A stretch of 64,000 bases of DNA from NCBI RefSeq assembly GCF_030285365.1, contig NZ_JASVDS010000001.1, positions 868,001 to 932,000 of the forward strand. Direction: 5' to 3'. Of this stretch, positions 47,075-57,122 are shown one piece after another (position 1 is the first letter of the stretch; every line of letters starts with the position of its first letter). Under the pieces are notes generated by a model. The model was not told where the DNA came from and did no database searches. It saw nothing but the letters and a program-made list of their open reading frames with translations. The DNA comes from Roseateles subflavus. GTDB taxonomy: Bacteria; Pseudomonadota; Gammaproteobacteria; Burkholderiales; Burkholderiaceae_C. The position numbers were made by a program, and so were the translations under genes.

Positions 47075-47844
47075 ACCAGCGCCCCGCCCTGGAAGCCGGG
47101 CCGCCCAGCCGCCTGGAGGCCGAAGGCCTGCAGAAGAGCTACGGCGTGCGCAAGGTGGTGAAGGACGTGCACCTGGCCGTGAACAGCGGCGAGGTCGTGG
47201 GCCTGCTGGGCCCCAACGGCGCGGGCAAGACCACCAGCTTCTACATGATCGTGGGCCTCGTGCGTGCGGATGCCGGCGAGATCCGCATCGACGGCCAGCC
47301 CGTGCAGCGCCTGCCCATCCACCAGCGCTCGCGCCTGGGCCTGAGCTACCTGCCGCAGGAGGCCTCCATCTTCCGCAAGCTCAGCGTCGAGGAAAACATC
47401 CGCGCCGTGCTGGAGCTGCAGCAGGACGAGCAGGGCAAGCCCTGGCCCGTGGCGCGCGTGAACGAGCTGCTGGAGAGCCTGCTCGCCGACCTCAGCATCG
47501 AGAAGCTGCGCGACAGCCCGGCTCCGGCCCTTTCGGGCGGCGAGCGCCGCCGCGTCGAGATCGCCCGCGCCCTGGCCACGCAGCCGCGCTTCATCCTGCT
47601 GGACGAGCCGTTCGCGGGCGTGGATCCGATCGCGGTGCTGGAGATCCAGCGCATCATCGGCTTCCTCAAGGCGCGCGGCATTGGCGTGCTGATCACCGAC
47701 CACAACGTGCGTGAGACGCTGGGCATCTGTGATCGCGCCTACATCATCAGCGAGGGCCGCGTGCTGGCCGAGGGGCAGCCGGACGAGATCGTCCAGAACC
47801 CCGAAGTCCGCAAGGTCTATCTGGGCGAACACTTCCGCATGTAA
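47071..47844 (+). CDS. lptB: LPS export ABC transporter ATP-binding protein
   Basis: LptB (257 residues) powers LPS extraction from the inner membrane with LptFG. Walker [12 protein letters not shown]-loop [13 protein letters not shown], signature [14 protein letters not shown], Walker [14 protein letters not shown] and H-loop ITDHNVRE are intact. The C-terminal helix ends [12 protein letters not shown]. It is translationally coupled to lptA (4-bp overlap) and 12 bp upstream of rpoN, the usual order. LptF, LptG and LptC are not in the window. Confidence 0.98.
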   Translation: MNQRPALEAGPPSRLEAEGLQKSYGVRKVVKDVHLAVNSGEVVGLLGPNGAGKTTSFYMIVGLVRADAGEIRIDGQPVQRLPIHQRSRLGLSYLPQEASIFRKLSVEENIRAVLELQQDEQGKPWPVARVNELLESLLADLSIEKLRDSPAPALSGGERRRVEIARALATQPRFILLDEPFAGVDPIAVLEIQRIIGFLKARGIGVLITDHNVRETLGICDRAYIISEGRVLAEGQPDEIVQNPEVRKVYLGEHFRM

Positions 47845-47856
47845 GGGCGTCTCCCG

Positions 47857-49377
47857 ATGAAGCCCTCGTTGCAGGTCCGCCTCTCGCAGCATCTCTCGCT
47901 GACGCCCCAGCTGCAGCAGAGCATCCGGCTGCTGCAGCTGTCGACGCTGGAGCTGAACCAGGAAGTCGAGCAGATGCTGGCGCAGAACCCGCTGCTCGAG
48001 ACCGAGGAGGACTTCGAGACCCGCCAGGAGCCCCCGCGCGCCGAGCTGCAGGTGCCGGCCGGCAGTGGGAGGGACGAGGGGGGCGACGATGCCGGAGCTG
48101 TCGGCAGCGACGCCGGCGAGGCCCAGGCCGAGATGCGCGCCGAGGACTTCGGCACCACCGAGCGCGAGGACTGGGAGAACGGCACCGAGGGCGACGACTT
48201 CGACGGCATCCGCGAGATGCCCGGCAGCAGCAGTGGCAGCGGCAGCGACGACGGCGACGACCGCGCCGACACCGACGCCGGCAGCGTCAGCCTGCAGGAG
48301 CACCTGCAGGCGCAGATGGCCGGCATGAGCCTCAGCGAGCTCGACCGGGCCGCGCTGCTGGTGCTGATCGAGTCCCTGAACGACGACGGCTATCTCGAGG
48401 ACCCGCTGGACGAGATCGCCGCCAGCCTGAACCCGGACGCCGATCCCGAGGTGCAGGAGGAGCTGCTGGACCGCCTGCGCTGTGCGCTCAAGTGGCTGCA
48501 GAGCCTGGAGCCGGCCGGCGTGGGCGCGAGAGACCTGGCGGAGTGCCTCGTGCTTCAGCTGCGGGCCATGCCGCGCAGCCAGGTGCAGGCCGTCGCCATC
48601 CTGATCTGCAAGCAGCACCTGGAGCTGCTCGCGCGGCGCGACCTGCGCCGCCTGGGCGCCCTCACCGGCGCCGACGAGCCCCTGCTGCGCGAGGCGCAGG
48701 CCCTGATCTCCCGCCTCGAGCCCAAGCCGGGCCGCCCCTTCGTGCGCAACGTGGCGCAGGCGGTGATCCCCGATGTCATCGTGCAGAAGTCCGGCCGCGG
48801 CTTCCGGGTGATGATCAATCCCGAGGTGGCGCCGAAGCTGCGCATCAACGAGCTTTACGCCCAGGCCCTGCGTCAGACGCGCGGCGGCGTGACCAACTCG
48901 CCGCTGGGCGGGCAGCTGCAGGAGGCGCGCTGGTTCATCAAGAACATCCAGCAGCGCTTCGACACCATCCTGCGGGTGTCCGAGGCCATCGTCGAGCGCC
49001 AGAAGGGCTTCTTCACCCACGGCGAGCTGGCCATGAAGCCGCTCGTGCTGCGTGAGATCGCCGACGAGCTCAGCCTGCACGAGTCCACCATCTCCCGCGT
49101 GACCACGGCCAAGTACATGGCCACGCCCTGGGGCACCTTCGAGCTCAAGTACTTCTTCGGCTCGGGCCTCGCCACGGAGACCGGCGGCAATGCCTCCAGC
49201 ACCGCGGTGCGGGCACTGATCAAGCAGTTCGTGGCGGCGGAGGACGCGAAGAAGCCGCTGTCCGACAGCGCCCTGGCCAGCATGCTGGAGGAGCAGGGCA
49301 TCCAGGTGGCGCGTCGCACCGTGGCCAAGTACCGCGAGGCGCTGAAGATCGCGCCGGCGAACCTGCGCAAGGCCTGA
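47857..49377 (+). CDS. rpoN: RNA polymerase sigma-54 factor
   Basis: RpoN (506 residues). Region I (residues 1-50; LTPQLQQSIRLLQLSTLELNQEV) binds activators and polymerase. An acidic, Ser/Gly/Asp-rich region II (~55-145) is longer than in E. coli. The core-binding domain follows (~150-310). The C-terminal part has the helix-turn-helix and the RpoN box ARRTVAKYRE (near residue 485). It follows lptB by 12 bp. The usual Burkholderiales followers hpf, ptsN and hprK are absent; a LysR gene comes next. Confidence 0.98.
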   Translation: MKPSLQVRLSQHLSLTPQLQQSIRLLQLSTLELNQEVEQMLAQNPLLETEEDFETRQEPPRAELQVPAGSGRDEGGDDAGAVGSDAGEAQAEMRAEDFGTTEREDWENGTEGDDFDGIREMPGSSSGSGSDDGDDRADTDAGSVSLQEHLQAQMAGMSLSELDRAALLVLIESLNDDGYLEDPLDEIAASLNPDADPEVQEELLDRLRCALKWLQSLEPAGVGARDLAECLVLQLRAMPRSQVQAVAILICKQHLELLARRDLRRLGALTGADEPLLREAQALISRLEPKPGRPFVRNVAQAVIPDVIVQKSGRGFRVMINPEVAPKLRINELYAQALRQTRGGVTNSPLGGQLQEARWFIKNIQQRFDTILRVSEAIVERQKGFFTHGELAMKPLVLREIADELSLHESTISRVTTAKYMATPWGTFELKYFFGSGLATETGGNASSTAVRALIKQFVAAEDAKKPLSDSALASMLEEQGIQVARRTVAKYREALKIAPANLRKA

Positions 49378-49390
49378 GACGCCCTGTCGC

Positions 49391-49406
49391 GCAAGACCTG
49401 ACCCCA
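49391..49406 (-). repeat. Dispersed 16-bp repeat, copy 3 (inverted)
   Basis: Reverse complement is TGGGGTCAGGTCTTGC, identical to copies at 1661 and 41392. It sits 14 bp after the rpoN stop. Confidence 0.6.
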
Positions 49407-49428
49407 GCCGCACGGAGATCCGCTCCCC

Positions 49429-50379
49429 ATGGACCAGCTCAAGGCGATGCGCGTGTTTGCCCGGGTGATCGACGAGGGCAGCTTTGCCGGCGCGGCGCGG
49501 GCGCTGGACCTCGCGCCGGCCGTGGTGACGCGCCTCGTGGCCGAGCTGGAGGAGCACCTCGGGGCGCGCCTGCTGAACCGCACCACGCGCCGCCTGGCGC
49601 TCACCGAGGTGGGCGAGGCCTACCTGGAGCGCTGCCGCCGCGTGCTGATGGAGCTGGAGGATGCCCAGGCGCTGGTGCAGTCGGCCACGCACGAGGCGCG
49701 CGGCCACGTGCGCGTGCTGGTGCCGCCGGCCATTGCCGTGCACCAGCTGGCCAAGCACCTGGCGCGCTTTCACCAGCAGTATCCGCACGTGACGATCGAG
49801 CTGCATTCGCCGGGGCCGGTGACGCAGATCGACGAAGCCTTCGACATCAGCATCCTCAGCACCAAGGAGCCGCTGCAGGGCGACTTCGTGGCGCGGCGCC
49901 TGGCACGCACGGAGGTGATCCTGTGCGCGGCGCCGGAGTTCCTGCAGCGGCGCGGCCGGCCCCAGCATCCGCAGGAGCTGCCGCAGTTCGATGTGCTGGT
50001 ACCGCCGATGGCGATCCAGCAGCGCGGCATCGTCTTCATGCGCCGCGGGCAGGACGGCGCGCCGGACGAACGCATCGAGGGCGAGTGCCGGCGCGGCGTG
50101 CTGACCACCGGCCACAACGACACCAACTACGCCGCGGCGCTGCACGGCCTGGGCATCGCGGCGCTGCCGTCCTTCATGATCGAGGATGCCCTGATGGAGC
50201 ACGCCCTGGAGCGCGTGCTGCCGCAGTGGCGCCTGCAGAGCTACGACATCTGGGCGGCGATGCCCTCGCGCAAGTTCGTGCCGGCCCGCACGCGGGTGTT
50301 CCTGGACTTTCTCGTGAGCATCTTCGGCGGCCAGGACCACGACCCGTGGCTGGAGGCCGCGGGCTGCGCGACCCGCTGA
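49429..50379 (+). CDS. LysR-family transcriptional regulator
   Basis: A 316-residue LysR regulator of the CrgA/DsdC-like group. Winged helix-turn-helix at ~1-60 (DQLKAMRVFARVIDEGSFAGAAR, VTRLVAELEEHLGARLLNRTTRR). The effector domain has RGHVRVLVPPAIAVHQLAKHL and QIDEAFDISILSTKEPL. It stands between rpoN and the convergent amgK gene, with no obvious divergent target, so what it controls is unknown. Confidence 0.93.
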   Translation: MDQLKAMRVFARVIDEGSFAGAARALDLAPAVVTRLVAELEEHLGARLLNRTTRRLALTEVGEAYLERCRRVLMELEDAQALVQSATHEARGHVRVLVPPAIAVHQLAKHLARFHQQYPHVTIELHSPGPVTQIDEAFDISILSTKEPLQGDFVARRLARTEVILCAAPEFLQRRGRPQHPQELPQFDVLVPPMAIQQRGIVFMRRGQDGAPDERIEGECRRGVLTTGHNDTNYAAALHGLGIAALPSFMIEDALMEHALERVLPQWRLQSYDIWAAMPSRKFVPARTRVFLDFLVSIFGGQDHDPWLEAAGCATR

Positions 50380-50415
50380 ACGAGGGGCGGATCGCGGCGC
50401 CCGCGAGCGGCCGGG

Positions 50416-51456
50416 TCAGCGCAGGCTGAAGCCGTCCTGCACCAGGCTGCCGCGCAGATCCTGCAGCAGGTGCGTCAGCGGCGAGAGCTCGATGTAGCGC
50501 GTGCTGACCTTGATGGCGTAGGCGAAGAGGCGCGGCAGGTCCTCGGCATAGTGCGGCTTGCCGTCGCGGTGCTTGAGGCGGCAGAAGATGCCGAGGATCT
50601 TGAGGTGGCGCTGCAGGCCGCACCACTCGATGCGGCGCCAGACCTCGCCGAAGTCGTCGCCGATGGGGACGCCGGCGCGGCGGGCCTGCTCCCAGTAGCG
50701 GATGGCCCAGTCCAGCTCGCGCTCCTCGTCCCAGGAGATGAAGGCGTCGCGCAGCAGCGAGGCGATGTCGTAGCAGACCGGACCGCGCACGGTGTCCTGG
50801 AAGTCCAGGATGCCGGGCAGGGGCTCGCAGACCATCAGGTTGCGCACCATGTAGTCGCGGTGCATGGCCACGAAGGGCTGGTCGAGCATGTTGCGCACGA
50901 GGGCCTTGCAGCTCATCTCCCACCAGGTCTGCTGCTGTTCGGTCCACTCGCGGCCGTGTTCCTTGTGCACGCACCAGTCGACGAAGATCTGCAGCTCGCG
51001 GCGCACGAAAGCCTCGTCATAGACCGGCAGGCTGCTGGCGTCGGCCCGCGCCTGCCACTGCACCAGCGCCCCGATGGCGGCACGCATCAGGCGGTCGGCC
51101 TCCTTGGGCTCGGCGGCGAGCAGGGCCTGCAGATAGGGCGTGTCACCCAGGTCCTCCAGGAGCATGAAGCCCAGCTCGGTCGAGCTGGCGAGGACGTCCG
51201 GCGCATGCAGGCCGGCATCGCGCAGCTGGGCGCCCACCTGCAGGAAGGGGCGCAGGTCGTTGCTGGCGGGCGGGGCGTCCATCAGCACCAGGCTGCGGTC
51301 GTCCGCGCCGTCCAGGCGCAGGTAGCGGCGCGTGCTGGCGTCCTGGCTGGCCGGGCGCAGGGTGTCGGGGCGCAGGCCGAGCGCCGGGTCGAGGCCTCGC
51401 AGCCAGTGGAGCAGCGCATCGGCGCGGGCGGGGTCGGACCAGGAGACGGCGGACAT
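50416..51456 (-). CDS. amgK: N-acetylmuramate/N-acetylglucosamine 1-kinase (AmgK-like)
   Basis: A 346-residue aminoglycoside-phosphotransferase-fold kinase. The catalytic loop is AMHRDYMVRNLM, and the metal-binding Asp is in GILDFQDTVRGP. Length and neighbourhood (divergent from lptD) match AmgK of Pseudomonas and other non-enteric bacteria, which phosphorylates recycled MurNAc at C1. The partner uridylyltransferase MurU normally lies beside it but is not visible here; it may be elsewhere. The start is the ATG at 51456. The convergent LysR gene ends 36 bp away. Confidence 0.88.
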   Translation of the reverse strand: MSAVSWSDPARADALLHWLRGLDPALGLRPDTLRPASQDASTRRYLRLDGADDRSLVLMDAPPASNDLRPFLQVGAQLRDAGLHAPDVLASSTELGFMLLEDLGDTPYLQALLAAEPKEADRLMRAAIGALVQWQARADASSLPVYDEAFVRRELQIFVDWCVHKEHGREWTEQQQTWWEMSCKALVRNMLDQPFVAMHRDYMVRNLMVCEPLPGILDFQDTVRGPVCYDIASLLRDAFISWDEERELDWAIRYWEQARRAGVPIGDDFGEVWRRIEWCGLQRHLKILGIFCRLKHRDGKPHYAEDLPRLFAYAIKVSTRYIELSPLTHLLQDLRGSLVQDGFSLR

Positions 51457-51564
51457 GGGCGGCAGCAGGATCGTGGGTTGCTCGGGTCACCCGCGCGAAT
51501 CCGGGGGGTGAGAGGAGAGCCGGGCGATCCCTGTCCGAGGGCAGGGGGGCGTGGCAGCCGGCTC

Positions 51565-54069
51565 ATGGATAATGAATTCTACAAACCGCCGTCATGGCGA
51601 GCGCCGGCCTGCCTCGCGGGCTGCCACTCCACCCCGAACGATGCCGTCGCTGTGCTGCGCCCCGCCTCCGTCCTGACCCCCCCGCTGCCCTCCCTGCGCT
51701 CCCTGCTCGTGCTGACGCCGCTCGCGGCCGCCGCCTTGAGCGTGGGTGCCCAGACGATTCCGCCGTCGTCGATCGATCCCGAGGCCATCCCGCCGCGTCT
51801 GCGGCCGGCCCGCAGCCTGGATCCGGCGCGTCATGGCAGCGAGCAGAAGCCGGCGCTGGTGCTGGAGGCCGATTCCCTCAAGAGCGAGGTGGATGCCCAG
51901 ACCGTGGCCCAGGGCCTGGTGCGGCTGCGCTACGGCGACCTGCTGCTGCGTGCCGACCAGCTCAGCTACGACCACGTGAAGGACCTGGCCCGGGCCGAGG
52001 GCTCGGTCGAGGTCAGCCGCAATGGCACCGTGGTGCGCGGCCCCAGCCTGCAGCTCTACCTTGAGAAGTTCGAGGGCGAGTTCCTGGCGCCCCAGTACAG
52101 CTTTGCGCTGACCGGCGGCAGCGGCCGCGCCCAGCGTCTGCGCTTCCTGGATGCCTCCCGTGTGCAGGCGGACGAAGCGACGTACTCCAGCTGCCCCGTC
52201 GAGGAGGGCAGCGGCCGGCCGGCCTGGCAGCTGACCACGAAGCAGCTGCGCATGAACTTCGACGCCAACGAGGGCGTGGCCGAGGACGCCGTGCTGCGTT
52301 TCTACGGCGTGCCCATCCTCGCGGCACCCGCGCTGAGCTTCCCGCTGGGCGAGGGCCGCAAGTCGGGCTGGCTGCCGCCCAACATGGGCCTGGACAACCG
52401 CAGCGGCTTCGAGCTGGGCCTGCCGTACTACTGGAACATCGCGCCGCAGCGCGACGCCACGATCACCCCCTTCTTCATGACGCGCCGCGGCACGGGCGTG
52501 GACAGCGAGTTCCGCTACCTCGAGCCCGGGCACAGCGGCCAGCTCAACCTCGCCCTGCTGCCGAAGGACCGTCTCATCGACCGCTCGCGCTGGGACCTGC
52601 GCCTGAGCCATGACGGCGAGCTCGTGGACGACTGGCGCTACCGCTGGCGGCTCGAGCGGGTGTCCGACGACGAGTACTGGAAGGACATGCCGCGCCGCCT
52701 GCAGAACGTGCCGCAGCGCCTGTTGCCGGCCGACTTCAGCCTGAGCCGCCTGCGCAGCTACGGCTGGGGCGAGATGCAGTCCTACGCCCGCGTGCAGCGC
52801 TGGCAGGCCCTGCAGGGCCTGGACGAGGCCTCGCAGTTCGAGACGCCCTACCAGCGCTCGCCGCAGGTCGGTCTGCGCCTGAACACCCAGGCGGATGACG
52901 TCGTGCTGGCCGGCTTCCGGCCCTGGGGCCGTCGCGCACGCCTGGAGGGCGGGCTGGAGCTCGAGTACAACCGCTTCGATCTCGCCACCGCCGCGCTGCC
53001 GCAGGGCCAGAACACCGGCGAGCGCATGCACCTGCTGGGCCACATGAGCCTGCCGATGGGCAGCGCCGCCTGGTGGCTGGTGCCCAAGCTCTCGATCAAT
53101 GCCGCGCGCTATCGCCTGGACCAGCCGGTGGCGGACGGCCGCACGAGCCTGGGTCGCAGCATCCCGACCTTCAGCCTCGACCACGGCTGGGTCTTCGAGC
53201 GCAACACGACGCTGTTCGACCGCGCCATGCAGCAGAGCCTCGAGCCCCGCCTGCTCTATGTCCGCACGCCGTACCGCCAGCAGGACCTCTTCCCGCGCTT
53301 CGACAGCGCCGCCAAGGACTTCAACGCCGATTCCATCTACGCCGAGAACCAGTTCTCCGGCGTGGACCGCGTCTCCGATGCCCATTCGCTGACGGCCGGC
53401 GTGACCTCGCGCTGGCTCGATGCGGCGCAGGGCGAGGAGATGCTGCGCCTGGGCCTGGTGCAGCGCTTCCTCTTCCAGGATCAGCGGGTGACGCCGGACG
53501 ACAAGCCGGTGTCGCAGCGGGTCTCCGACGTGCTGCTCTTCGGAGCGGCACACCTGGATCGCCGTTGGTGGATGGACGGCGCCCTGCAGTACAGCCCCGA
53601 GACCGGCCGCACGATGCGATCGGTGCTGCGCGCCCGCTACGCGCCCGGTCCCTTCCGCACCGTCAGCGTGGCCTACCGCCTGGCACGCGAGCAGAGCGAG
53701 CAGGTCGAGCTGGCCTGGCAGTGGCCGCTGTTCGGCGCGGCCGAGCGCCCGCAGCGCCGCAGCAGCACGGCCAGCTGCGGGGGCGCCTGGTACAGCGCCG
53801 GTCGCGTCCAGTACAGCATGCGCGACCGCCGCCTCACGGATTCGGTGGTGGGCTTCGAGTACGACGCGGGCTGCTGGGTGCTGCGCTTCGGTGCCGAGCG
53901 GCTCTCCGCCGGCCGCGCCGAAACCAACACGCGGCTGCTGCTGCAGATCGAGCTGGTGGGCCTCTCCCAGCTGGGTTCCAATGCGCTCAAGGTCTTGAAG
54001 GACAATATCCCCGGTTACCGTCAGCTGAGCTCAGACCGCTCGGCCAGCTCTCATGGCATCTATGACTGA
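51565..54069 (+). CDS. lptD: LPS-assembly outer-membrane protein LptD
   Basis: LptD (834 residues from ATG 51565) inserts LPS into the outer leaflet with LptE. An N-terminal signal region precedes the LptA-like jellyroll (~75-225; KSEVDAQTVAQGLVRLRYGDLLLRADQLSYD) and the 26-strand barrel (~225-830) with the conserved PALSFPLGEGRKSGWLPP segment. Four cysteines or more (SSCPV; TASCGGAW; AGCWVL) can make the disulfides required for function, formed by DsbA. The start is uncertain: GTG 51652 gives a more typical signal peptide, and a GATAAT at 51567 may be a promoter element. The stop overlaps surA, its periplasmic chaperone. Confidence 0.95.
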   Translation: MDNEFYKPPSWRAPACLAGCHSTPNDAVAVLRPASVLTPPLPSLRSLLVLTPLAAAALSVGAQTIPPSSIDPEAIPPRLRPARSLDPARHGSEQKPALVLEADSLKSEVDAQTVAQGLVRLRYGDLLLRADQLSYDHVKDLARAEGSVEVSRNGTVVRGPSLQLYLEKFEGEFLAPQYSFALTGGSGRAQRLRFLDASRVQADEATYSSCPVEEGSGRPAWQLTTKQLRMNFDANEGVAEDAVLRFYGVPILAAPALSFPLGEGRKSGWLPPNMGLDNRSGFELGLPYYWNIAPQRDATITPFFMTRRGTGVDSEFRYLEPGHSGQLNLALLPKDRLIDRSRWDLRLSHDGELVDDWRYRWRLERVSDDEYWKDMPRRLQNVPQRLLPADFSLSRLRSYGWGEMQSYARVQRWQALQGLDEASQFETPYQRSPQVGLRLNTQADDVVLAGFRPWGRRARLEGGLELEYNRFDLATAALPQGQNTGERMHLLGHMSLPMGSAAWWLVPKLSINAARYRLDQPVADGRTSLGRSIPTFSLDHGWVFERNTTLFDRAMQQSLEPRLLYVRTPYRQQDLFPRFDSAAKDFNADSIYAENQFSGVDRVSDAHSLTAGVTSRWLDAAQGEEMLRLGLVQRFLFQDQRVTPDDKPVSQRVSDVLLFGAAHLDRRWWMDGALQYSPETGRTMRSVLRARYAPGPFRTVSVAYRLAREQSEQVELAWQWPLFGAAERPQRRSSTASCGGAWYSAGRVQYSMRDRRLTDSVVGFEYDAGCWVLRFGAERLSAGRAETNTRLLLQIELVGLSQLGSNALKVLKDNIPGYRQLSSDRSASSHGIYD

Positions 54070-55378
54070 TCTGTCCCTACGCATTCTTCTCCTCGCCGGC
54101 CTCTGTGCTGGCGTGCTGCCCCTGGCCTCGGCCCAGACCGGTGCCAGCCGCATCAAGCCCGGGGACCATATCGCGGTCGTGGTGAACCAGGACGTGGTGG
54201 CGGCCAGTGAAATCACCTTGCGGGCCGAGCGCGCACGCGAGGAAGCCCGCCGCCGCGGCGAGGCCAATCCCGACATGGAAGCGCTGCGCAAGCAGGCCAT
54301 GGAGTCCCTGATCGAGGAGCGCGCCATGGTGACGCTGGCCCGCGAGACGGGGTCGCGCATCGACGAGCCGGAGCTGGACCGCGTGGTCGCCAACGTGGCG
54401 GCCCAGAACAAGCTGACCATGCCGGAGCTCCGCGAGCGGCTCAAGGCAGACGGCATGGACTTCCGCACCTTCCGCGAGAACCTGCGCGACCAGATGCTCA
54501 TCGAGCGCGTGCGTGAGCGCGAGGTGCAGAAGCGCATCAGCATCACCGACGGCGACATCGACCGCTACCTGGAGGAGCGCCAGGCCAAGGCGGACAGCAA
54601 CCCGCAGCTGAACGTCGCGCAGGTGCTGGTGCCGATCCCGGAGAAGAGCACGGAAGCGCAGATCGCCGAGCGCAAGGCCCGCGCGGAAACGGCGCTGGCC
54701 CGCGTGAAGGCGGGCGAGGACTTCGCCAAGGTGGCCCGCGAGTTCTCCGAGGATGCCAACCGCGAACGCGGCGGCGAAGTGGGCCTGCGCCAGGCCGACC
54801 GTCTGCCGGACGTGTTCGTGGACGCCGTGCGCGAGCTCAAGCCCGGCCAGGTGAACCCGCGCCTGATCCGCTCGGACGTGGGCTTCCACATCATCAAGCT
54901 GCTGGCCCGCGAGGCCGCGGCGAATCCCAACATCATCACCGAGACGCACTCCCGCCATGTGCTCCTGCGCCCGTCGCAGCAGCTGACGGCCGAGGTGGCT
55001 GCCCGCCGCCTGCAGGAGTTCAAGCGTGCCATCGAGTCCCGGCAGGTCACCTTCGAGCAGGTCGCCCGCGAGAACTCGGAGGACGGCAGCGCCTCCAACG
55101 GCGGCGATCTCGGCTGGGCCGGCCCGGGCAACTTCGTGCCCGAGTTCGAGGAGGCCATGAACGCCCTGCCGCTGAATGGCATCTCCGGCCCGGTGGCCTC
55201 GCGCTTCGGCATGCACATGATCCAGGTGCTGGAGCGCCGGCAGGTCGAGCTGCAGCCCAAGCAGCTGCGCGAGCAGGCGCGTGCCGCGCTGCGTGAGCGC
55301 CGCTACGAGGATGCCTACAAGGACTGGGTGAAGGAGTTGCGCGCCAACGCCTTCATCGAGATGCGCGAGTGGCAGTGA
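54053..55378 (+). CDS. surA: Periplasmic chaperone/peptidyl-prolyl isomerase SurA
   Basis: SurA (441 residues) escorts outer-membrane proteins, including LptD. A signal peptide (~1-28) precedes the N-terminal chaperone core ([19 protein letters not shown] to the [13 protein letters not shown] helix). Two parvulin domains follow: ~185-285 ([36 protein letters not shown]) and ~295-395 ([42 protein letters not shown]), then a short C-terminal helix. The first codons overlap the lptD stop (54067-54069); ATG 54062 is an alternative start. It is followed directly by rsmA (13 bp), without the pdxA gene that usually intervenes. Confidence 0.96.
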   Translation: MASMTDLSLRILLLAGLCAGVLPLASAQTGASRIKPGDHIAVVVNQDVVAASEITLRAERAREEARRRGEANPDMEALRKQAMESLIEERAMVTLARETGSRIDEPELDRVVANVAAQNKLTMPELRERLKADGMDFRTFRENLRDQMLIERVREREVQKRISITDGDIDRYLEERQAKADSNPQLNVAQVLVPIPEKSTEAQIAERKARAETALARVKAGEDFAKVAREFSEDANRERGGEVGLRQADRLPDVFVDAVRELKPGQVNPRLIRSDVGFHIIKLLAREAAANPNIITETHSRHVLLRPSQQLTAEVAARRLQEFKRAIESRQVTFEQVARENSEDGSASNGGDLGWAGPGNFVPEFEEAMNALPLNGISGPVASRFGMHMIQVLERRQVELQPKQLREQARAALRERRYEDAYKDWVKELRANAFIEMREWQ

Positions 55379-55391
55379 GCGAAGGCGCCTG

Positions 55392-56153
55392 ATGCAGCAC
55401 GTCGCCCGCAAGCGCTTCGGTCAGCACTTCCTGACCGATCGCGTGATGATCGAGTCCATCATCGACGCCATCGCGCCGGAGGCCGGTGATGCCATGGTGG
55501 AGATCGGCCCCGGCCTGGGGGCCATGACGCTGCCGCTGGTGGCGCGCATCCAGCCGCTGACCGTGATCGAACTGGACCGTGACCTCGCGGCCCGCCTGCG
55601 CAAGCGGGGGGACCTCGAGGTGATCGAGTCTGACGTCCTGAAGGTCGATTTCGCGGCCATCGCGGCGGCGAAGGGCCAGAAGCTGCGTGTCGTCGGCAAC
55701 CTGCCCTACAACATCTCCACGCCCATCCTCTTCCATCTGCTGGGCTTCGTGGACCATGTCGTGGACCACCACTTCATGCTGCAGAAGGAAGTCGTGGACC
55801 GCATGGCGGCGGCGCCGGGCAACAAGGACTACGGCCGACTTTCCGTGATGCTGCAGTGGCGCTACCAGATCGAGTCGGTGCTCGATGTGCCGCCGGAGTG
55901 CTTCGACCCGCCCCCGCGGGTGGATTCCGCCATCGTGCGCATGATCCCGCTGGCCGAGCCGCCGGCGCTCGATGCCGGCCTGCTCGAGCAGATGGTCGCT
56001 GCCGCCTTCTCCCAGCGTCGCAAGCTCCTGCGTCACAGCCTGGGCGTCTGGCTGGCCCAGCGCGGTTTCCAGGGGCATTTCGACCTGCAGCGGCGCGCCG
56101 AGGAAGTGCCGGTCCACGAATACGTGGCCCTGGCGCAGCAGCTCCAGAAATGA
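55392..56153 (+). CDS. rsmA: 16S rRNA (adenine1518-N6/adenine1519-N6)-dimethyltransferase
   Basis: RsmA/KsgA (253 residues) dimethylates two adenines in the 3' helix of 16S rRNA, late in 30S assembly. The N-terminus has [14 protein letters not shown] motif I is [11 protein letters not shown]; the acidic strand end is VIELDRDLA; and the catalytic motif IV is NLPYNIST. The C-terminal helical domain has [15 protein letters not shown]. It is last in the lptD-surA-rsmA cluster and is followed by a strong terminator 3 bp after the stop. Confidence 0.98.
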   Translation: MQHVARKRFGQHFLTDRVMIESIIDAIAPEAGDAMVEIGPGLGAMTLPLVARIQPLTVIELDRDLAARLRKRGDLEVIESDVLKVDFAAIAAAKGQKLRVVGNLPYNISTPILFHLLGFVDHVVDHHFMLQKEVVDRMAAAPGNKDYGRLSVMLQWRYQIESVLDVPPECFDPPPRVDSAIVRMIPLAEPPALDAGLLEQMVAAAFSQRRKLLRHSLGVWLAQRGFQGHFDLQRRAEEVPVHEYVALAQQLQK

Positions 56154-56155
56154 CC

Positions 56156-56179
56156 AAGCCCGCCATGAGCGGGCTTTTT
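56156..56179 (+). terminator. Rho-independent terminator after rsmA
   Basis: AAGCCCGC (56156-56163) pairs with GCGGGCTT (56169-56176) around a 5-base loop and is followed by TTT. It ends the lptD-surA-rsmA transcript. Confidence 0.92.
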
Positions 56180-56326
56180 CTTGACCCTGTCGTCACGACG
56201 GGGCAGGCGGGGTGCAGTCGTTCCGTTCAGTTGTGTCCACCGGCTGTCAGCGACCCGGAGCGGAAATGGAATAGGGCTAGCAGGCTCCTAGAGAGCGGAC
56301 GCATCAAGGTGATGCAGTACGACTGG

Positions 56327-56635
56327 TCAGGCCGCTTGCGCATAGACAAGTCTCCCGTCCCGATAGATCTTTGCCTCGTGGTGCGGGAAGACATGGTGAC
56401 CGCAATGTTCCGTAAACACGGCAATTGCGCGTTTGGCTTCGTTGACGATGTGAAACGCACGATTGAACTGCACGGCCGAACCATCCATCAGTTCGATTCG
56501 CAGCAGTCCCTCAGGGAAATCAAACCACGGTCTGACCTTCTCCAGCACCTGATCAGTGAGCCGGCCGAAGTGCTCGCCAAGCTCGGGAGCCCACTCTGCT
56601 TCGATCTGCAAGGCTAGCTGGGGAATTGGGTACAT
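56327..56635 (-). CDS. Small hypothetical protein (accessory, lower GC)
   Basis: A 102-residue soluble protein, alpha/beta by appearance, with a compact C-terminal part (VQFNRAFHIVNEAKRAIAVFTEHCGHHVFPHHEAKIYRDG) rich in His. No signal peptide or TM. GC content is visibly lower than that of flanking genes, so it was probably acquired. An AAGG lies upstream of the ATG at 56635. It stands alone between the rsmA terminator and a repeat-rich gap next to the RNase/barstar pair. The function is unknown. Confidence 0.6.
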   Translation of the reverse strand: MYPIPQLALQIEAEWAPELGEHFGRLTDQVLEKVRPWFDFPEGLLRIELMDGSAVQFNRAFHIVNEAKRAIAVFTEHCGHHVFPHHEAKIYRDGRLVYAQAA

Positions 56636-57122
56636 GCGGACATGCCTTTTTGTTTGCGGGTCGCCCAGCCTAACTGAATCCGGTCGTTCGTAGATGACCG
56701 CTCCTGGCCGAGAGCAGCCCCACGACCCGGGCCTGACGACCGGCGGCAGCCGCTGCTGAGCGGTCCCTCATGCCGCCGTCTGTGGGGCCGAGCGGGGTGC
56801 TCCGTGTCCCCCGCATGGACACCACCCCAGAAACAAAGAAGCCCACCGGTGCAACCCGGTGGGCTTCGCCCCTAGCGAATACCGCTGATCCGGCTTGGCC
56901 GGGCAGTCGGTATTGCCCCCTCGAGGGGGCGGCCGTCAGGCCGTAGGGGGTGGTCTCATGCCGCGCTGAGCCACATGGCCGTATCGAACGCGCTGCTCAT
57001 CATTGGCATGTTCATGCCGAAATTGGCATTCGCAGCAGCCTTGCTGCTCTTCGTTGCAGGTTTCTCAGCAACCGGGGCCACCTCAGTAGCCCGCTCCCAT
57101 GACCCGTTTTCTTGGGAGCGGG
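56636..57122. other. Repeat-rich intergenic gap
   Basis: About 490 bp without a convincing gene. It holds a terminator-like hairpin (56838-56867), a palindrome GCCCCCTCGAGGGGGC (56915-56930), paired AATACCG/CGGTATT arms (56878-56914) and the left part of a 16-bp inverted repeat (57084-57128). A 62-codon minus-strand frame (57144-56956) is possible but unsupported. Sequence of this sort is often dispersed in Burkholderiales genomes. Confidence 0.5.
56838..56867 (-). terminator. Terminator-like hairpin
   Basis: GAAGCCCACCGG and CCGGTGGGCTTC form a perfect 12-bp stem with a 6-base loop. On the minus strand the stem is followed by TTTGTTTCT, as in a rho-independent terminator, probably for transcripts from the barstar side. 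Confidence 0.75.

Noticed and set aside
50470-51564. N-terminal extension of the lptD frame through amgK
   Set aside because: This part is antisense to a motif-complete AmgK, and LptD needs a signal peptide at its N-terminus.
56636-56800. Possible integron attC site (a GCCTAAC string and paired arms)
   Set aside because: No matching GTTRRRY core or second site was found, and no integrase is present.
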